DNA from: Chitinophaga pinensis DSM 2588
GTDB lineage: Bacteria > Bacteroidota > Bacteroidia > Chitinophagales > Chitinophagaceae
Length of the DNA: 64,000 nucleotides
Assembly (NCBI RefSeq): GCF_000024005.1
Contig: NC_013132.1
Span: 3,528,001-3,592,000, forward strand
Direction: 5' to 3'
Position numbers and translations under genes: made by a program. The notes under the pieces were generated by a model. The model was not told the origin of the DNA. It made no database searches and was given only the letters and a program-made list of their open reading frames with translations. Of the stretch, positions 54,460-62,091 are shown piece by piece (position 1 is the first letter of the stretch; each line of letters opens with the position of its first letter).

Positions 54460-54544
54460 CGGAGAAAGAGGGATTCGAACCCCCGGACCTTTGACAGTCA
54501 ACGGTTTTCAAGACCGCCGCATTCGACCGCTCTGCCATTTCTCC
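54460..54544 (-). tRNA. tRNA-Ser (TGA anticodon)
   Basis: An 85-nt class II tRNA with long variable arm. Acceptor stem GGAGAAA/TTTCTCC pairs perfectly, the T-arm has GTTCGAATC, the anticodon loop is CTTGAAA, giving anticodon TGA (54508-54510 on the - strand). CCA is not encoded; the discriminator is G. Several decayed copies lie within 2 kb downstream. Confidence 0.95.
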
Positions 54545-54691
54545 GCTGCAAAAGTATAAAACTGATCGAACTTTCAAAAAAAATCTTTTTAAGATACATA
54601 TTCATCTATTTAAAATCCTTTGTCAGATTGGTTTTGCTCGGGAAAAAAAACTATTTTTAGGCATTACAGATACCCACTACGGACCATAAAC

Positions 54692-56725
54692 ATGCAATCT
54701 AAACTCAGCTTCCTGTACCCAATTTTAATCCTGCTGTTTGCCAACATTGTTAGAACGCAGGCTCAGACCACTTGCACAGGGATTGGTCAGAATGCTTCCA
54801 CGGCCTTCCCCGTCTGTGGAACAAAAGTCTTTAGCCAGGAGTCCGTTCCTATCTGTGGCGGCAGACCTATTCTGGGTCCCGGTTGTAATGGCAGTGGTGA
54901 CGGCGGACATACAGATATCAACCCCTTCTGGTATAAATTCACATGTTATAAAGGTGGTACACTCGGATTTAAGATCACGCCTAAAGTCATGGAAGATGAC
55001 TATGACTGGCAGATCTTTGATATTACCGGACGTAACCCTAACGATGCCTATACAGACCGTAGCTTATACGTATGTATGAACTGGTCAGGGGAGGGCGGTA
55101 TAACGGGCGCTTCCGGAGCAGGGACGTCTTTTGATGTGTGTGGTGGTTTGGGAATGTCGCTGTTCAGCAAAATGCCGACGCTGATAGAAGGACACGAGTA
55201 CCTCTTATTGCTGAGCCACTTTACCCAGACACAGTCAGGGTATGACCTGGAGTTTGGTGGTGGCACAGCCGATATTACCAGTCCGGGTATACCAGCTGTT
55301 AAATGGGCAAGCTATTATTGCCATGATAATACGATAGGTATTAAGCTCAGCAAGGAGACGCTTTGTAAGACACTTAGTACCAACGGGACCGAATTCATTT
55401 TAACCAGTGGTACCGGTACGATTGTGGGTGCTACAGGTGTGAATTGTACCAATGGATTCGACGCCGATTCAATATTGGTGAAGACCAGCGCTCCGCTGGC
55501 GCCGGGAGATTATACCATTGCAGTGAAGAATGGTAGTGATGGGAATACGATATTGGATATCTGTGGTAACGGACTCGCAGTAGGAGAACACGCAAGTTTC
55601 CGCGTTGAGGTTCCACCTACAGTGGTACTGTATGATGTAGTAGCGCCAGGTTGCGCGCCGGATAAGATAAAGATTCCGTTATCAGTGCCGGTACGTTGTG
55701 GTTCTATTGCACCTAACGGCAGTGATTTCAGATTGAGCGGATCGCCGGCAGCCAGTATCCGTGGTGCATCAGGGATCTGTAACAGCAATAATCTGGCGGA
55801 TACCGTCCTGATAGAATTTACGCAACCCTTATACCGGCAGGGAAATTATTCGATCACGCTGACTACCGGTAGCGATGGTACGCCGATATTGGGAGAATGT
55901 GGTCAGCCGGCGCCTTTAGGACAGGTGGTGAATTTTCATACAGTCGATACCGTATCAGCAGATTTTGATTTTGGTTTAAATAGAAATTGTAAGTTAAGTG
56001 TGCTGGATCTGACACATAACGGCGCCAATAGCGTGAATTACTGGCACTGGAATTTCGATAGTACGGATAATCGCTATACGCAGAATGTCAATAAAGTATA
56101 TGGTGACTTTGGCATCAAGAAGGTCTCTTTGCTGGTTTCCAATGGTGTATGCCGGGATTCAGTGTACAAGGAGATCAACCTGGAACGTACGCTGGGAGCG
56201 ATCTTTAGCGTTGACCCCGGGCCTTATTGCCCGATGGACGTCGTATCGCCTAAGAATGAAAGCTTCGGTAACATCGTATCCTATCTCTGGGATTATGGAA
56301 ATGGTATTACCAGTATAGACGCCACACCATTGCCACAAACATATTATCCTACACGTAAGGAGCAGGATTATCGGATCCGCCTGATCGTACTGGATGCACA
56401 GAATTGTCTGGATACAACAGATCATGTGATCAAAGCAGTTACCAGCTGTTACATCGATGTGCCTACCGCGTTTTCGCCTAATAATGATGGAAAGAATGAT
56501 TTCCTGTATCCCTTGAGTGCATATAAAGCAACGGACCTCGACTTTTCTGTATATAACCGTGTCGGACAACTCGTCTTCCACTCAACGAACTGGACCCAGA
56601 AGTGGGATGGTACCGTGAAAGGATTACCTGCTGATATAGGTACGTATGTCTGGATGTTACGATATACAATAACAGATACCGGTAAGAAAGTATTTAAGAA
56701 AGGTACTACCGTACTGCTGCGTTAG
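54692..56725 (+). CDS. Large secreted protein with T9SS type B (gliding motility C-terminal) domain
   Basis: A 677-aa secreted protein. ATG 54692 gives a clean signal peptide (MQSKLSFLYPILILLF...AQ). The body has repeated beta-sandwich units with GSDG(N/T)(T/P)IL and PKD-like parts (VNYWHWNFDST, VSYLWDYGNG), and the last ~90 residues are the gliding motility-associated C-terminal domain (TAFSPNNDGKND, FSVYNRVGQLVFHS, GTYVWMLRY). Proteins of this kind are exported by the T9SS and attached to the surface, often as adhesins. No partner gene is adjacent. Confidence 0.9.
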   Translation: MQSKLSFLYPILILLFANIVRTQAQTTCTGIGQNASTAFPVCGTKVFSQESVPICGGRPILGPGCNGSGDGGHTDINPFWYKFTCYKGGTLGFKITPKVMEDDYDWQIFDITGRNPNDAYTDRSLYVCMNWSGEGGITGASGAGTSFDVCGGLGMSLFSKMPTLIEGHEYLLLLSHFTQTQSGYDLEFGGGTADITSPGIPAVKWASYYCHDNTIGIKLSKETLCKTLSTNGTEFILTSGTGTIVGATGVNCTNGFDADSILVKTSAPLAPGDYTIAVKNGSDGNTILDICGNGLAVGEHASFRVEVPPTVVLYDVVAPGCAPDKIKIPLSVPVRCGSIAPNGSDFRLSGSPAASIRGASGICNSNNLADTVLIEFTQPLYRQGNYSITLTTGSDGTPILGECGQPAPLGQVVNFHTVDTVSADFDFGLNRNCKLSVLDLTHNGANSVNYWHWNFDSTDNRYTQNVNKVYGDFGIKKVSLLVSNGVCRDSVYKEINLERTLGAIFSVDPGPYCPMDVVSPKNESFGNIVSYLWDYGNGITSIDATPLPQTYYPTRKEQDYRIRLIVLDAQNCLDTTDHVIKAVTSCYIDVPTAFSPNNDGKNDFLYPLSAYKATDLDFSVYNRVGQLVFHSTNWTQKWDGTVKGLPADIGTYVWMLRYTITDTGKKVFKKGTTVLLR

Positions 56726-56751
56726 CAGTGGTACGGTCCGCCTTTGGCGGC

Positions 56752-57210
56752 TCAGGCAGCCATAGAAGAAGAAGAGGTGGTGGTATGATTAGCAGAAGCA
56801 TGCACTTCGCAATTGCGACAGCCCCGCCAGTTTTTTATATGTGCAGTGATCAGTAAGGTAGCCCCGATCAGTTTTAACCCCATTTCAAAGGCGCTGCCAT
56901 GAATAAAGTTGGCCGCAATCATCAGCGTCAGACCAATCGCGAAATATACAAGCACGGATTTCTGTCCATGCACACGTTTATATCCCTTCCAGATAGCCCA
57001 GCCACCTATACTCATGGACACAAGGATCGTCAGAACCTCCAGCATTACATTTTTTAAAATATCTATATCAAACAGGGTCAGTGTGGTGAAGATGACCGGC
57101 AGGAGTACACAGTGTACGGCACAGGCTAAAGATGCCCCTATACCGATTGCATCCCACTTCATTTCGTAAGCATGACTATTTTCCTTATGTCTTTTTGATA
57201 TCTTTTCCAT
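56752..57210 (-). CDS. MerC domain protein (mercury-resistance-like membrane protein)
   Basis: A 152-aa protein with four membrane helices; the first carries the metal-site motif CAVHC (residues about 29-33), as in MerC mercuric transporters. The C-terminus has CRNCEVH and a serine-rich tail, further potential thiol/histidine ligands. In Bacteroidota such genes often belong to zinc or metal homeostasis rather than Hg detoxification; no mer operon partner is near. It is convergent with the T9SS protein gene. Confidence 0.85.
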   Translation of the reverse strand: MEKISKRHKENSHAYEMKWDAIGIGASLACAVHCVLLPVIFTTLTLFDIDILKNVMLEVLTILVSMSIGGWAIWKGYKRVHGQKSVLVYFAIGLTLMIAANFIHGSAFEMGLKLIGATLLITAHIKNWRGCRNCEVHASANHTTTSSSSMAA

Positions 57211-57330
57211 GATTCCTCTTTTCGTTCTGCGGGTAACAAAAGTAATTAAATGAAACGGGGATGCAAAAAATAATTACCCCTGGCCTTAGAATGCTTATCT
57301 ATAGCCGATATAGGGTCTTTTTCTTCGTTG

Positions 57331-57418
57331 TATACCCTTATTACGCCGTTGTTACGCCCATATTTCTTCGATCAGGAACGAACAAATATGGGCTTAATAA
57401 CGGCGTAATGACGGTATA
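57331..57418. repeat. Imperfect 35-bp inverted repeat
   Basis: Arms 57331-57365 and 57384-57418 are complementary at 31 of 35 positions, separated by 18 nt. The arms contain TTACGCCGTT-like words. Not followed by a U-run. Possible miniature element or structured RNA. Confidence 0.75.
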
Positions 57419-57555
57419 ATGGGCCATTCAGCCCATGGTTAACGGACACTTGTTTATTAAACTAATGATTAGATGGAAAATAGCCACTTTAAAGGTGGTG
57501 ATTTGGTCATGAATTGGCCACTTTAGACCTGGATACTGCATGAGATCAAGCATAG

Positions 57556-57588
57556 ATACTCCCTATATACTCCCTGTATACTTCCTGT
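57556..57588. repeat. Three tandem 11-bp repeats
   Basis: ATACTCCCTAT, ATACTCCCTGT and ATACTTCCTGT lie back to back. The 11-bp period equals one helical turn, so a protein could bind the same face repeatedly. Confidence 0.6.
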
Positions 57589-57644
57589 CAAACGTATTTT
57601 TTAGCCTGATAGGGGGCATTCCGGCCAAACGCTCATATGAGGCC

Positions 57645-57673
57645 AAAAAAAGTGCCGGAACTGGACCGGCACT
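57645..57673 (-). terminator. Terminator of the histidine phosphatase gene
   Basis: An 8-bp GC-rich stem (57651-57658 with 57666-57673) followed on the - strand by seven T. It lies 25 bp after the phosphatase stop. Confidence 0.8.
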
Positions 57674-57697
57674 CATATAAATTCATGATAATATTTG

Positions 57698-58273
57698 CTA
57701 TACCAGGTGAGCTGTACAATTGTACAATTCGCATTCCCATACATCGTCATTCACAGTAAAACGCGTAACTGAGGTGTTTTTCAGATTCGAATCCTGTACC
57801 AGGCTGGGCGCCAGTTTTTTCAGTAGATGGCGGATAAAGCTGCCGTGGCTGACAATGACAATGTGTTTGCCGGCATGTTCCTGCATCAGATCATCCAGGA
57901 AAGCCATACCACGGGTCAGAACCGCTTGTTCCGTCTCCATACCCAGTTCCAGCTGACGCCAGCCGGTTCCCCATTTGGCAATCCTGTCTGCTTCCGTTGT
58001 TCCTTCAGTCTGACCTCCGGAAACTTCCATGATACGTTTATCTTCACGCACATCTTCAATGCCGAGTTCGGCGGCAATGATTTCTCCCGTCCTTTTTGCG
58101 CGGGATAAGTGACTGGTGTAAACGATGTCCCAGGATTCGTCAGAAAGGCGTATGCCCAGTTTTCTGGCTTGTTCAAGTCCTTCATTGTCCAGGGCAATAT
58201 CTGTACTACCCTGCATTTTCCCTTCTTTGTTCCATGCTGTACTTCCGTGACGGATCAGGGCTATACGTGTCAT
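57698..58273 (-). CDS. Histidine phosphatase family protein
   Basis: A 191-aa phosphoglycerate-mutase-like phosphatase from ATG 58273 (MTRIALIRHGSTAWN). The RHG catalytic motif is at residues 8-10 and the second histidine in VSHGSFIRHL; the frame extends 12 residues upstream without family similarity. Such enzymes act on small phosphate esters or on cobalamin precursors (CobC-like). It is downstream of the response regulator gene on the same strand (57 bp), so may be co-transcribed. Confidence 0.9.
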   Translation of the reverse strand: MTRIALIRHGSTAWNKEGKMQGSTDIALDNEGLEQARKLGIRLSDESWDIVYTSHLSRAKRTGEIIAAELGIEDVREDKRIMEVSGGQTEGTTEADRIAKWGTGWRQLELGMETEQAVLTRGMAFLDDLMQEHAGKHIVIVSHGSFIRHLLKKLAPSLVQDSNLKNTSVTRFTVNDDVWECELYNCTAHLV

Positions 58274-58330
58274 AGGCACTCTTGTGTTGGTTGCCGCAAA
58301 TATACGCACAGATCCGCAGGAATCGAAACC

Positions 58331-58999
58331 TCAGAGCAGTTCAGCCTCACTGATGAGGTTGTTTTTCAGGGCGAAAACCACGACACCGGCGGTATTCTTG
58401 ACATTCATTTTTTCCAGGATGCGGGTGCGGTGTCCCTCCACTGTACGCTTACTCAGAAATATCTTATCACCTATTTCCTGGGCGGTAAATTGCTGACAGA
58501 TCAGCCGGATAATCTCTTTCTCCCTGTCGGTGAAAGTGACCGCATTATTCTCTCTGGGAGGATTAAAACGACTCTTGACAATCATCGCCGCCAGCCTGGC
58601 CGAAGTTTGCCGGCAATAGAAAATATGATCTTCATACACGCTGTTAATCGCCTCGATGATCTCCTGTTTATCTGCATTCTTCAGCAGATAACCTTTTGCA
58701 CCCGCTTCCAGCATTTCCACAATGAGCTCCTCTTCATCAAACATCGACAAAGCAATGATCTTAATGTCTGGATTACGTTGTAGTAATGCACGGGTAGCCG
58801 TAATGCCATCCATCAAAGGCATTTTAAGGTCAGTCATGACTACGTCCGCTTCGACGCTTGTCAGTAGTTCCAGTAATTCCCTGCCATTGTTGGCCTGCCC
58901 TACAAGGGTAATGTCAGGTTGTCTTGAAAGCATTAATGCAAGTCCGTCACGGAATATCTCATGATCGTCAGCTATCACTAATCGGATGTCGTGATTCAT
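58331..58999 (-). CDS. LuxR/NarL family response regulator
   Basis: A 222-aa two-domain regulator: receiver (about 5-120; acidic pair D11/D12, phospho-aspartate D57 in VVMTDLK) and LuxR HTH (about 155-215, FTDREKEIIRLICQQFTAQEIGDKIFLSKRTVEGHR). It is 58 bp downstream of a histidine kinase gene and is its evident partner. Confidence 0.93.
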   Translation of the reverse strand: MNHDIRLVIADDHEIFRDGLALMLSRQPDITLVGQANNGRELLELLTSVEADVVMTDLKMPLMDGITATRALLQRNPDIKIIALSMFDEEELIVEMLEAGAKGYLLKNADKQEIIEAINSVYEDHIFYCRQTSARLAAMIVKSRFNPPRENNAVTFTDREKEIIRLICQQFTAQEIGDKIFLSKRTVEGHRTRILEKMNVKNTAGVVVFALKNNLISEAELL

Positions 59000-59057
59000 T
59001 GATTATTAGAATTGGGGTAAGTTGTGTGACCGGGATTAAACGTGTTATAAAGTTACA

Positions 59058-59798
59058 TTATCCCACCGGAATTTTTACGAAATAGTTGGTACCCTGGCCC
59101 GGTACAGAATCGATAGACAGTGAGCCCCGAAGGATGTCTGTACGGATCGCCAGACTTTTCATACCAAGTCCGGCAGATTCATTTCTGGCTTTTTTTACAT
59201 CAAACCCGATCCCGTTCTCCTTCACCAGTACAAGGTAGAATCCGTTTTCTCTCGTCAGCACAATCTGTAATTGTGTGGCTTTGGCGTGTTTCAGGGTATT
59301 GTGCGTGATCTCCTGTATAATACGGAAGATATGGATCTGTTTTTCAGGCGCAATGTCGATCTTTCCGGAAGTATGAAACTTAATTTCAAGATCCTGTTTA
59401 CCTGACAACTGGCGGATGAATTCATGTAACGCCTCCGTAAGCCCCTTACGCTCAAGTGTCGCTGGCAGCAGGTTGTGTGATATCTGCCTCAGTCCTTTGA
59501 TCACCTCATCGATATAACCGGAAGAGCGGACAATGATCTGATGGTCCCTTTCATCTGTCACCTCGATACTATGAATATTGAGTTTGATAGTAGATAATAA
59601 AGGGCCCATGCTGTCATGCAGGTCAGCGGCAATCCTTTTCCTTTCATTCTCCAGGATGGTAATTTCCGCAACGATACGTTCGCGTTGCAGCTGTATGTAC
59701 CGGCGATGATACAAGACAATAGAGATGACGAAAAACAGAATGATGATGGCTATCAGCAGCGAGATAAATATGGTGATATAAAATATTTTGTCGTCCAT
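59058..59798 (-). CDS. Sensor histidine kinase (HisKA_3 type)
   Basis: A 246-aa membrane kinase with one N-terminal transmembrane helix (about 5-29) and no periplasmic sensor domain. The dimerisation/phospho-acceptor box is ADLHDSMGP (H61), the N-box EITHNTLKHAKA and the G-box ENGIGFD (the usual DNG is ENG), then GLGMKSL. Such short kinases sense through a partner; the membrane protein gene just upstream (59835) is a candidate. Partner regulator: 58331-58999. Confidence 0.92.
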   Translation of the reverse strand: MDDKIFYITIFISLLIAIIILFFVISIVLYHRRYIQLQRERIVAEITILENERKRIAADLHDSMGPLLSTIKLNIHSIEVTDERDHQIIVRSSGYIDEVIKGLRQISHNLLPATLERKGLTEALHEFIRQLSGKQDLEIKFHTSGKIDIAPEKQIHIFRIIQEITHNTLKHAKATQLQIVLTRENGFYLVLVKENGIGFDVKKARNESAGLGMKSLAIRTDILRGSLSIDSVPGQGTNYFVKIPVG

Positions 59799-59834
59799 GG
59801 GGCATCATCATTTTGGGGGCGTTGTGGCTTTCGG

Positions 59835-60497
59835 CTATGCGTCGAAATGTTTGTTGAAATAGTAGGATGGCTTAACAGGTATGCACAGCACTGCTATTGC
59901 ATATATCAAATTTACAAAAGCATTGATATAATTAAACATAAAAATAATACGCAGCGAGAGCACCGTATCAGAACCTATAAACATCGACGCTTCATAGATA
60001 ATCTGATAGATGAAGATGATGATAAATCCCATACACACCAGGAACCGGGCATTCCTGAATAATGATTTGTTATCTTTTACAATGAGATAATTGATCTCGT
60101 TGATGCTGAGCAACACCGTCACGAAGGCATAGATCACCCGGAAATAAGGACTGAAGCTTTCTATTCTGTTAAAGATGATATTTTCCGTAATCCAGATTCC
60201 TCCCAAACCAGATAGTAATCCGATAAAAAGCAAACGCTTTCGCTTGAGCGTACCCCATACGAAGAACTGGTATACAATCACAATAGACTCGGCAAGACCA
60301 TACAGGTTGAGAGGAACAGCATTGCTGGTATGCAGTACACGGATGCAGATAAAGCCGATCGTTTCCGACAGGAACGCCAGGGAGAGAAGTAGCAGGAAGG
60401 GCTGAAAGCTTGCAACCGTTCTGTTGAAGCGTATCAGCCCTATTGCTAGAGGAATAATGACCAGCTGGCTTACCAGGAAGGCGCCTATATTATTCAT
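59835..60497 (-). CDS. Hypothetical multi-pass membrane protein
   Basis: A 220-aa protein with seven predicted membrane helices (about 5-22, 30-50, 58-76, 88-106, 115-132, 150-170 and 185-205). No enzymatic motif. It lies 36 bp upstream of the sensor kinase gene on the same strand, which suggests that it is the sensory or accessory partner of a kinase lacking its own sensor domain; this is inferred from position. Confidence 0.68.
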   Translation of the reverse strand: MNNIGAFLVSQLVIIPLAIGLIRFNRTVASFQPFLLLLSLAFLSETIGFICIRVLHTSNAVPLNLYGLAESIVIVYQFFVWGTLKRKRLLFIGLLSGLGGIWITENIIFNRIESFSPYFRVIYAFVTVLLSINEINYLIVKDNKSLFRNARFLVCMGFIIIFIYQIIYEASMFIGSDTVLSLRIIFMFNYINAFVNLIYAIAVLCIPVKPSYYFNKHFDA

Positions 60498-60521
60498 CAG
60501 GACAAGGATAATGAGGGATGA

Positions 60522-61034
60522 TTATAATGCACTTTTACACAGGGGAGGACAACGCTGACCACTTTCCATGGCCTGGTCCATTGAACCCGCTTTGGCAGAC
60601 GAAACGCCCGGTACGTTGGCAGCTTTCTCCCTTGCTACAAGGGTTGTCAGAATATCTTTTCCCTCAGCATCCACAGGCAGTAATACCAGTCTTACCTGGC
60701 CCTTCTGATCTTTGCCGAAATAGATGCGAAGTCCGTCAGCTCCTTTGGCATTGAGGATGGCGGCGATGGCATGGCGGTTAAACGTTTCTCCTTCAGGGAT
60801 GTTAAAAGCACTGTCCAGGTAATTACCTCCCAGTTTAGCCTGCAACTCCTTTCTGCCGGCCAGATAACCCTGCCGGAGGCTCCGGGCTTCTTCAATGGGA
60901 ATAACGTGCTCGAAGGCTTTGCTCTGATCCAGGGGAATGTCGCCTTTTGGGGTGGAAGGACCATGAGTACATGCTGAAAGTGCGGCGATGGGGATGGCCA
61001 CGAAAAAGAAACGTATCATGTTACGGTGCTTCAT
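60522..61034 (-). CDS. Hypothetical lipoprotein
   Basis: A 170-aa lipoprotein with cysteine at residue 22 (AALSAC). The mature part includes SLRQGYLAGRKEL, an alpha/beta pattern with DGLRIYFGKDQKGQVRLVLLPVDAEGKD, and a C-terminus with two cysteines (RCPPLC). Such proteins are common in Bacteroidota, family unknown. It is 24 bp upstream of the membrane protein gene 59835-60497 and may be in the same transcript with the two-component system. Confidence 0.65.
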   Translation of the reverse strand: MKHRNMIRFFFVAIPIAALSACTHGPSTPKGDIPLDQSKAFEHVIPIEEARSLRQGYLAGRKELQAKLGGNYLDSAFNIPEGETFNRHAIAAILNAKGADGLRIYFGKDQKGQVRLVLLPVDAEGKDILTTLVAREKAANVPGVSSAKAGSMDQAMESGQRCPPLCKSAL

Positions 61035-61176
61035 AATAGCGGTTTTATAATGAATGAATATGTAAGCTAATAGATATGACCGGGTTTTTACCGGGTAGAA
61101 ATGCTGGAAATAAAACGTATAAATACGTGATGGGGCGGGGCCGTTGTAACAGTTATAAATCTAAGATAAGATAAAT

Positions 61177-61332
61177 GCAATTAGGAATTAACAATTAGGA
61201 ATTAGGAATTGGTTAACTACCAGTGAGTTTAGTATCAAATAATGAATACATCTGATATTGCTTCAGGTCATCTATTCACAGGCAGCTCCTTAGCATATAA
61301 TTCTTAATTCCTAATTCTTAATTCCTAATTGC
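61177..61332. repeat. AT-rich inverted repeat with internal tandem words
   Basis: Arms 61177-61210 and 61299-61332 (34 nt each) are complementary with three mismatches, around an 88-nt middle part. Each arm is itself built of AATTAGGAATTA-type words. It lies in the 400-bp gap between the lipoprotein gene (start 61034) and the MarR gene (start 61435). It may be a miniature mobile element; the middle contains no ORF. Confidence 0.7.
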
Positions 61333-61434
61333 TAATTGACTTCCACTGGGCCAGACTATTCAAAAAAAACTAATATCTGGTACTTATATCAGTATTATCT
61401 ACAATCTATTTTTGTCCTCCTTTTACATTTGACA

Positions 61435-62091
61435 ATGAAGAAAACATCAGGATTCAGTCCTGAGCAACAACTTACTTCGCTGGACGCAAGACTCTTGCTG
61501 TCATTACAGCGGTTGAGTGATATGCTCAAGGCAATGCAGTGGGAGCAGGCGAGAATGCTGGGCATAACGCCCTTACAATTACAGATATTATTATTTACAG
61601 GTCATCATACCGTCGAAGTGAACAAAGTGGCCTATATCGCTACGGAGTTACAACTGAGTCGTCCCACAGTAAGTGATGCAGCTGCAGCACTTGTCAGCAA
61701 AGGATTTCTGCGGATGGAAGAAGATATGCGTGACAGACGTAGCTATTCATTCCTGCTTACCGATACAGGCAGAGACGTGCTGACACAGGCAGAACAGTAT
61801 ATCGCCGAACTGGATACCATATTGCAGAAAAGACCCTTACAGGAGAAAAGCAGTTTGTACCAGTCCGTTTATACCATCATCGCCGGCCTGTATGATAAAG
61901 ACAAAGGTGGTATGCAACGTATGTGTTATAGTTGCGCACACTATGAAGGCAACAAAAAAAGGCAGCACTACTGCCGCCTCTTTAAGAAAAAGTTGTTATC
62001 CGCAGAATTACAGATTGACTGTATAGATCATTCCAGCTTGTCAGGGCCAGCCAGAGTCATATCATCATCCGATAATAAAGGATCATTATAA
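61435..62091 (+). CDS. MarR family regulator with C-terminal cysteine cluster
   Basis: A 218-aa winged-helix regulator. ATG 61435 (MKKTSGFSPEQQ) is chosen; the frame continues upstream into the inverted repeat without homology. The wHTH is at about 45-115 (LSRPTVSDAAAALVSKG, DRRSYSFLLTDTG). A C-terminal extension after the dimer helix carries C164, C167, C180 and C196, an arrangement suited to a zinc or FeS site and absent from ordinary MarR proteins. It is convergent with, and overlaps by 6 bp, the MocR-type gene. Confidence 0.88.
   Translation: MKKTSGFSPEQQLTSLDARLLLSLQRLSDMLKAMQWEQARMLGITPLQLQILLFTGHHTVEVNKVAYIATELQLSRPTVSDAAAALVSKGFLRMEEDMRDRRSYSFLLTDTGRDVLTQAEQYIAELDTILQKRPLQEKSSLYQSVYTIIAGLYDKDKGGMQRMCYSCAHYEGNKKRQHYCRLFKKKLLSAELQIDCIDHSSLSGPARVISSSDNKGSL

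Larger units (their letters stand above)
57211..57697. other. Repeat-bearing intergenic gap
   Basis: 487 bp without a coding frame. It contains the imperfect 35-bp inverted repeat at 57331-57418, three tandem 11-mers at 57556-57588, two copies of GGCCACTTTA-like words (57483 and 57518 areas) and the phosphatase terminator at 57645-57673. The MerC promoter is expected near 57211-57260. Confidence 0.6.

Noticed and set aside
54329..54559. 76-codon + strand ORF (contains GERGIRTPG)
   Set aside because: It runs across the intact tRNA-Ser and its terminator; this peptide is a known artefact of translating the complement of tRNA-Ser.
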